The notes under the pieces are model-generated. The model worked only from the letters and a program-made list of their open reading frames with translations. It did not search any database and had not been told where the DNA came from. From the NCBI GenBank assembly GCA_037976565.1, contig CP137679.1, positions 9,407,973 through 9,471,972 on the forward strand: DNA of 64,000 nt, written 5' to 3'. Numbering within the stretch: position 1 is the first letter of the stretch; each line of letters starts with the position of its first letter. This DNA is from Mesocentrotus franciscanus. Taxonomy: Eukaryota; Echinodermata; Echinoidea; Camarodonta; Strongylocentrotidae. Both the position numbers and the translations under genes were made by a program. Below, one piece after another: positions 58,880 through 64,000 of this stretch.

Positions 58880-60007
58880 ATCATACATGTTAGGGCCCTT
58901 ATGGCCTCAAACAGACTATACATATGGTTGAGAAATGTTTTAGGTGTTAATAAAAAAAGCAGCCATCTGGCTATACTAGCCGAAGTTGGATCGTACCCTT
59001 TAATCATACATATTTGTCGAAACTTGGGAAAGTATTATGCACGAATGAGAAATATAAGTAATGATTCATTATCATACCACTCTTTCCAAGAAAACAAAAA
59101 GATGACTGAAAATAATTGTGAATGCTGGCTAGGAAATATGCACCAGCTTCTCAGGGATTTAAATTATTTGTGGATGAAAATGATGAATGTTTAGAATTGG
59201 ATGATATTACCGATAGTGATAGAGTAGTTGGAGAAGAAATAGAAACCAAAATGGAAGACCTTTACCACCGCCAGTTCTTGATGGATTTGTGTAGTGATGG
59301 TGTAAATGGCAATGAACAAAATAAATTGAGAACATATAATCTATTTAAGCAGAGTATACAAACAGAGAAATATTTATTAACCGTTAAAAACCGTAAACTA
59401 CGAACAAATATCTGCCGATTTAGAATTAGTTCTCATAACCTACCGATAGAAACTCACACTCACTCACATTTAAGAACTTGTATTGACTGTAACTTGGGAA
59501 GGGTTGGGGATGAATTTCATACCATAATGGATTGTATTGTATATTAGGCTGAAAGGGGGTATTTCTCAATAAAATGGCTGAAATATCTGGACAGTTTAAA
59601 GATCTTAGCGATGAAGAGAAATTTGTAAGCATTATGAAACTTGAGAATGAAAATATAATTGCGCACTTCTGTAAGTATATTAAAACAATTATAAATACTC
59701 GAGGGGAATTTTAACATCCCACCCGTTCTTTTAGAACATCAATATTGAAATTATCATTCCCATTCCCATTTGTTATGTATCTTTATTATCAAACATAGGC
59801 TGGTACGTGTCATACAACTATTTTGTAATAATATCATTTACCTCTGTACATATACAAGCTACATTGTTTATTGTTAATTTGTGATTACTCAAGAACTATA
59901 CCACTTGTTGAATTTCTTATTTATATATTTGTTTTATTTATGTATTATGAAACAAAATGTTCATGTATATGAATGAAGTTTACTAATAAAATTCAAATTC
60001 AAATTCA
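58880..60007 (+). pseudogene. LINE ORF2 C-terminal part, 3' UTR and (AAATTC)n tail
   Basis: LYIWLRNVLGVNKKSSHLAI, EVGSYPLIIHICRNLGKYYA, then, after a frame change near 59140, LRTYNLFKQSIQTEKYLLTV and KLRTNICRFRISSHNLPIET with RTCIDCNLGRVGDEFHTIMD. The FRISxHxLxIExxR and CxxCxxxxxxDEFHxxxxC motifs (a CCHC-like finger) are typical of LINE C-termini in invertebrates. A last piece, FVSIMKLENENIIAHFCKYI, ends at about 59715. The copy ends with AATAAAATTCAAATTCAAAT near 60000. The missing RT shows 5' truncation. Confidence 0.8.
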
Positions 60008-61328
60008 TACGAAAACTATTTGAAATCTGAACTGTGTCTTTATTACAACAGTACAGTGAAATTGTTGCAAAATTTCTTATATGCTTCTTTATTTCAAGAA
60101 GGATAGCATTCCTTCACTATGTAGGAAAATGAGGTTACTATTAGGTACATATTTAAATTGACCTTTGATGAGTGTGGTAACTATAAAAACAGAGGTCAGA
60201 GGTTATCTGAGGTCATATGTGATGGTAATTCTAGGCACTGTGATCGAATACTATCTAAAAGGTGCTACAAAGTTATCAGGTGTATGTATATAGATCCCAT
60301 TACATCATCAGTGCTTAGAAAGGCATTATATAACATTGTACGAAATGTATACAAACATATACATATACTTCACATTAATTGCATATAGGTGATGTACAGT
60401 CGGTCAATCAAATACACATAATTATCTTTTAAGTATTTAATAGCACCATGTGGGGAATTGTATTTCCCAACAATGGAAGAACCAAAGCAGTTGCCTTCAT
60501 TTTATATCATACATAATTCCCCTCTCTTTGACCATCAAAAAAAATCACAGTAAAAGATAAGTATATTAGAAAGTACACATAGGAATCACACAATGTCATG
60601 TACATGCATGTATCTACAAGTATGAATTTCACGACAAATAAATTGCTATTCTTTCATGAAAATAGCGATTTTCTAAATACTCCATGGAGAGTTTACATAT
60701 TTTCCACATGTAATGTTTGTCCTTTTGCATGGGTTTTATTTTGTGTACACTGACCCCACTGTACTATGAAAACCAATTTGAAGTGTTTGGAAATATCAAT
60801 TGTATTTAAGAAAAATAATTTATAGGATATCGAAATTCATAGTTATGTTAAACCTGATGGAACCTTTGGGAATCAAAAATATTTGTCATCACAATTTCAG
60901 TATAAAAACTATAAAGATACAGAGGAATATATGTCTTTCTGTCTCTCATATCAATTAATTTAAAAAAGCTCAAACTTGACATGTAAACCTGTGAAGAGCA
61001 GTGATATTGCCTCTTTCAAACTATCAAAAATGTGTATCTACGAAAATTCTCTCATGCCTAAAAAAATACATCATTCTAAAATCCATAATTGAAATGTTTA
61101 TGTTGCCATATTCTTTTTTTTAAGAGAATTTACTGAATGATGAATAATATCCTGATCTTCAAAATGTGTATTTCAAATTTGCAACACATCAATAAGTTCT
61201 ATGAAAGATTGTTGACCACCGTTAATAGAAACCAGTACAAAATACTCACCGCTGTGATACAGTAGAAATTTCACAGGTTTTATGATTGTCCAACATTTAT
61301 GTAGGTATAGAATGTATAAATGTTTCCC

Positions 61329-61646
61329 TTATTGGGGATATATTGCCATAAAGTCTAGTATGAATCCATAGTTTAGATGTGAAAGTTTAATTGCGACGAT
61401 ATGAACAAAAAACATGATTTTATTTCTGTCTGCTAGTGTAAGCCACATATGTTGAACTGAGCTAGATTGCACAATATATCTTAATGTATTGTGTGATATC
61501 ATGTACATAAACTTCTGGGCAGATCTCTGTTGTACTTTACCCAAATTTGTTTTGTAATTCAGCCCTTGATTTAGCACTGAAGAATTCTGAAGTTCTGGTG
61601 GTGGCAAAAAGTAGTCTGTGAAAATCCAACACTTCACTGAATGCAA
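61329..61646 (-). pseudogene. LINE RT C-terminal fragment (Jockey-like)
   Basis: LGKVQQRSAQKFMYMISHNT, SSSVQHMWLTLADRNKIMFF and AIKLSHLNYGFI follow the pattern VQRRSARF..., SSVTxMLxxLxWxxLxxRRxxxRL. No stop interrupts the 105 codons, but conserved positions are worn. A short relic. Confidence 0.5.
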
Positions 61647-61928
61647 AATACAAATTACTGATATGTGCTGAATGAATTTGACAGAAAGTTATTTCACTGT
61701 TTCTCAAATATTCAATGAAAATAAATTTTACTGGGATTGATTACAACACCATACAACCTAGTCCCATACATGTAAGTTAGTATTAGTGGTACACAGTACA
61801 ATACATGTGCCATTATTTAAGGTAAGTTTTCATAACTTGTTTGGACATTGCTGGCTCTGACAGTCCCATAACATATTTGTTTCAACTTTTACTTTTACAA
61901 ATGGTGCATGCGAATGTGTTCATTATAC

Positions 61929-62028
61929 GATCTATCCATCTTCGAGTAGAGGCTGTATGCATCTATCTTACAGCCTGACGGCATGGTACGATAGGTGCAT
62001 GAACAGCCTCAACAAGAGCGGATAGATC
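61929..62028 (-). ncRNA. Long imperfect hairpin locus 4
   Basis: GATCTATCC (61929-61937) pairs with GGATAGATC (62020-62028), GAGGCTGT (61949-61956) with ACAGCCTC (62003-62010) and TGCATCTATC (61958-61967) with GATAGGTGCA (61990-61999, one G-T), closing on a 22-base loop. On the minus strand ATTGGTCAGACGCGGTCATG lies at 62405 about 375 bases upstream, echoing the ATTGGTC box of the other hairpin loci. No TATA was seen. Confidence 0.33.
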
Positions 62029-62759
62029 ATGTAATAAAGAAATGAAAACATTCATCATTTAGTTTACAATGAAATACCTAGATTCTTGTTATTTTATGTA
62101 AGAGGCATGCATTTCAAGACTGCTTTATGTCAATATTGTTGACAAATCAACTCCAAGATTAATAGACTTACTTTATGGGTGCGCAAACACAGATACACCC
62201 ATTTTACCTCTACAGGTGTCAATGCGCAGTGCCACACATGTATTAACCCACACACAGTATACGCATATTAATATCTATGCGCACTACTGCGCATCACATA
62301 CTTAAAATTCGTTGGATAGAGCTGGCAAATTTTGCGCGCTATTTCACGAAAAAAAACGTGTGATCGTCTCAGTAAATTTATCACACATGACCGCGTCTGA
62401 CCAATCATTTTATTAGGATCTAGGAGTGAGTTGTATAAAATTGCTTTATGATAACTAGTTTCTCACAAAATACATGTACAGTTTCATGGGCAACTGTGTA
62501 CATGTATATTCATAGGCAGAATTCAAGATTTCCATTACGGTACATCCTGCCCGTCTACATCTACGTGTAACCCTCATGTGGTCTGGTGAGAGACAGAACG
62601 GAATTAACTATGTAGACAAAAATTAGTTAATGCCCTCCTGGCTCTCAGGGTAGCAGTATGATCATATAAATTTTTAAAATACTAACAAAAGCATGGTATC
62701 ACTTTCATGCTGTGCATTTCTTTAAAAACTATTTGTGTACACGTATATCAGTTACTGGG

Positions 62760-63119
62760 AGGGAGTGTCGTGGTCAAGTGGTTTAAGGCGCTTGACTGGA
62801 GATGCGAAGGTCGAGGGTTCGAATCCCGACACGGCACTAATATCCTTTGGCAAGATATTAACCTGCACTTGCTACTCTCCACCCAGGTGTTAAATGGGTA
62901 CCCGGTAGGATGCGACCGTCATTGTTGGTCAAACAGTTTTTGAGCGTCAAGTAACGCCTGGCTGGAATGCTCCCCAGGGAGTGGAGATTGTGCACACAGT
63001 GTGTGCGGGCAAGCACTGAATCCAATGACCGGGGTAATAGTATATCTGTAAAGCGCTTAGAGACATTAGTGGTAAGCGCTATATAAAAGCTGAATATTAT
63101 TATTATTATTATTATTATT
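62760..63119 (+). mobile_element. tRNA-derived SINE, full length
   Basis: A tRNA-like head 62765-62836 with A box TGGTCAAGTGG (62771), B box GGTTCGAATCC (62816-62826) and a pairable 7-bp acceptor stem (GTGTCGT with ACGGCAC). The unrelated body ACCCAGGTGTTAAATGGGTA to AGCGCTATATAAAAG and an ATT tail follow. Truncated relatives at 51.5 and 49.2 kb show that it is a dispersed SINE and not a tRNA gene. Confidence 0.85.
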
Positions 63120-63529
63120 TCATAAGAGACTGTACAACAAGACTACTTCTATCTAGAAGGAAAGTGATAAACATAAATGGTATACTTCTTCTGTAATGAC
63201 AAAGGGAAAGCGTTCTTCAACATTATATGAATAACATTTCAAAACTTGAATGACTTTGGTTTGGTTCCTGCTATTAATGGACACAATTAAACGAGGAAGT
63301 CCTTGAGCTTGCATTGGTTTCAAACTATAAAAGGGAAAGTATTTGGAGAAAAAAAACATATTATAAAAAATTTAAAAACACCTCCTACTCTTTACGTCAT
63401 TAAGTCTTCTAAAAAACAATTGCAAACACTGTTGATATCATACACAGAATAAACATAAACAAGATAAATAAGACGTCTCTAAATATCTAAATATGCGTCT
63501 CTAATATGCCTCCGCCTACGTGTAAATTC

Positions 63530-63940
63530 ATTGATCAAGGATCCTGTGACCTTCAACATATCTGACCTCACAGACAATATCATTTAATTTCTTTAGTACT
63601 TTTACATACTTGAGCCCAGTTTGGTCAATATTTGTTCAATTTTTCTTCAGTTATCACAGTAATAAGATTTTTTCTGGACTTTGTAATACTATTATGACTT
63701 GTGACATTTGACCTCTTACACCCAAGATCTAATCAGTTCATCCCTGCATGCTCATACATGTTTCATCCAAGTTTGGTTGGAATGGCTTCAATGCTTTTCC
63801 AGTTATTGCGATAACAAGGTATTTTCTCTTTTTTGCGCTTTTACAACCCTATGACCTTCGACCTTTGACCTCTTCAACAACAAATCTGATCACTTCAGTT
63901 GTGTAGTTGTGCAGTTGTGAGTCGGTCAAGGGAGGTGCAT
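63530..63940. repeat. Degenerate tandem units rich in TGACCTTTGACCT
   Basis: Two or more roughly 170-bp units containing CAGTTATCACAGTAATAAGA / CAGTTATTGCGATAACAAGG and GTGACATTTGACCTCTT / CGACCTTTGACCTCTT. Similar in style to the tandem cores of the Helitron-like elements. It runs toward the window end. Confidence 0.6.
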
Positions 63941-64000
63941 ACCATCTAATATTCCTTGTTTGTTTGATCCTATGTTTGACATAATGTTTAATCTTATTTT

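Noticed and set aside
60158..60388. 76-residue plus-strand frame (MTFDECGNYKNRGQRLSEVI...)
   Set aside because: No recognised family, no clear splice sites around it; it may be a real exon but cannot be supported.
62763..62836. Functional tRNA gene
   Set aside because: The head continues into a SINE body with an ATT tail, and related bodies occur elsewhere in the window.

Overview
The window is animal genomic DNA, most likely from a marine deuterostome. A sea urchin is my first guess, from the AT-rich introns, the abundance of ACATGTACATGT and TAGGCCTA words, and repeat families that I recall as urchin-like. It is not bacterial: the coding sequence is in short exons with GT/AG borders, and most open frames are chance frames or dead transposons. 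A run of exactly 500 N (50106-50605) marks a scaffold join.

Two host-type genes can be read, both on the minus strand. (1) The first four coding exons of an ariadne-1 (ARIH1-type RBR E3 ubiquitin ligase) gene lie at 34963-34640, 30442-30305, 19748-19674 and 2412-2320. All junctions are phase 0 and the introns are about 4.2, 10.6 and 17.3 kb. They encode the acidic N-terminus, the UBA-like domain and the start of RING1; the rest lies left of the window. (2) A gene at about 51.2-42.5 kb has six well-supported exons plus one candidate first exon. It encodes a protein with the motifs VIIDGMDQ, LQLDNTSRENKN and VGHTHEDIDQFFSR, a family I know only as uncharacterised (DUF7869-like). It may have an RNase-H/DDE-type fold. 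Exon phases all agree, but four single-base frameshifts break the frame.

The rest is mobile and repeated DNA. Region by region: 0-1.4, 4.2-7.8 and 14.6-16.2 kb hold three Helitron-like elements built from tandem units that carry a nuclear-receptor DR1 site next to a TATA-like box. The second of them is split by a nested stack of TIR elements (4.4-6.3 kb). 7.9-8.4, 55.3-55.8, 3.0-3.4 and 61.9-62.4 kb hold a set of hairpin loci preceded by CCAAT boxes. 13.5-14.0 kb is a LINE relic. 21.7-28.6 kb is a CR1-like LINE broken by a degenerate Gypsy element and other inserts. 28.8-30.1 kb is a TIR element with TTA target duplication and an unknown ORF. 30.6-33.9 kb has two sister TTAA elements, one inside a larger TIR element. 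35.1-39.3 kb is an I-type LINE (endonuclease, RT, RNase H). 40.4-42.1 kb holds a 35-bp palindromic minisatellite and a 160-bp tandem array. 49-52 and 62.8-63.1 kb hold tRNA-derived SINE copies. 58.9-60.0 kb is the 3' part of another LINE.

The most unusual material is the hairpin set. Two copies share promoter-like flanks and a loop, while their stems differ by changes that occur in both arms. Whether they are structured-RNA genes or foldback transposons cannot be decided from sequence alone.
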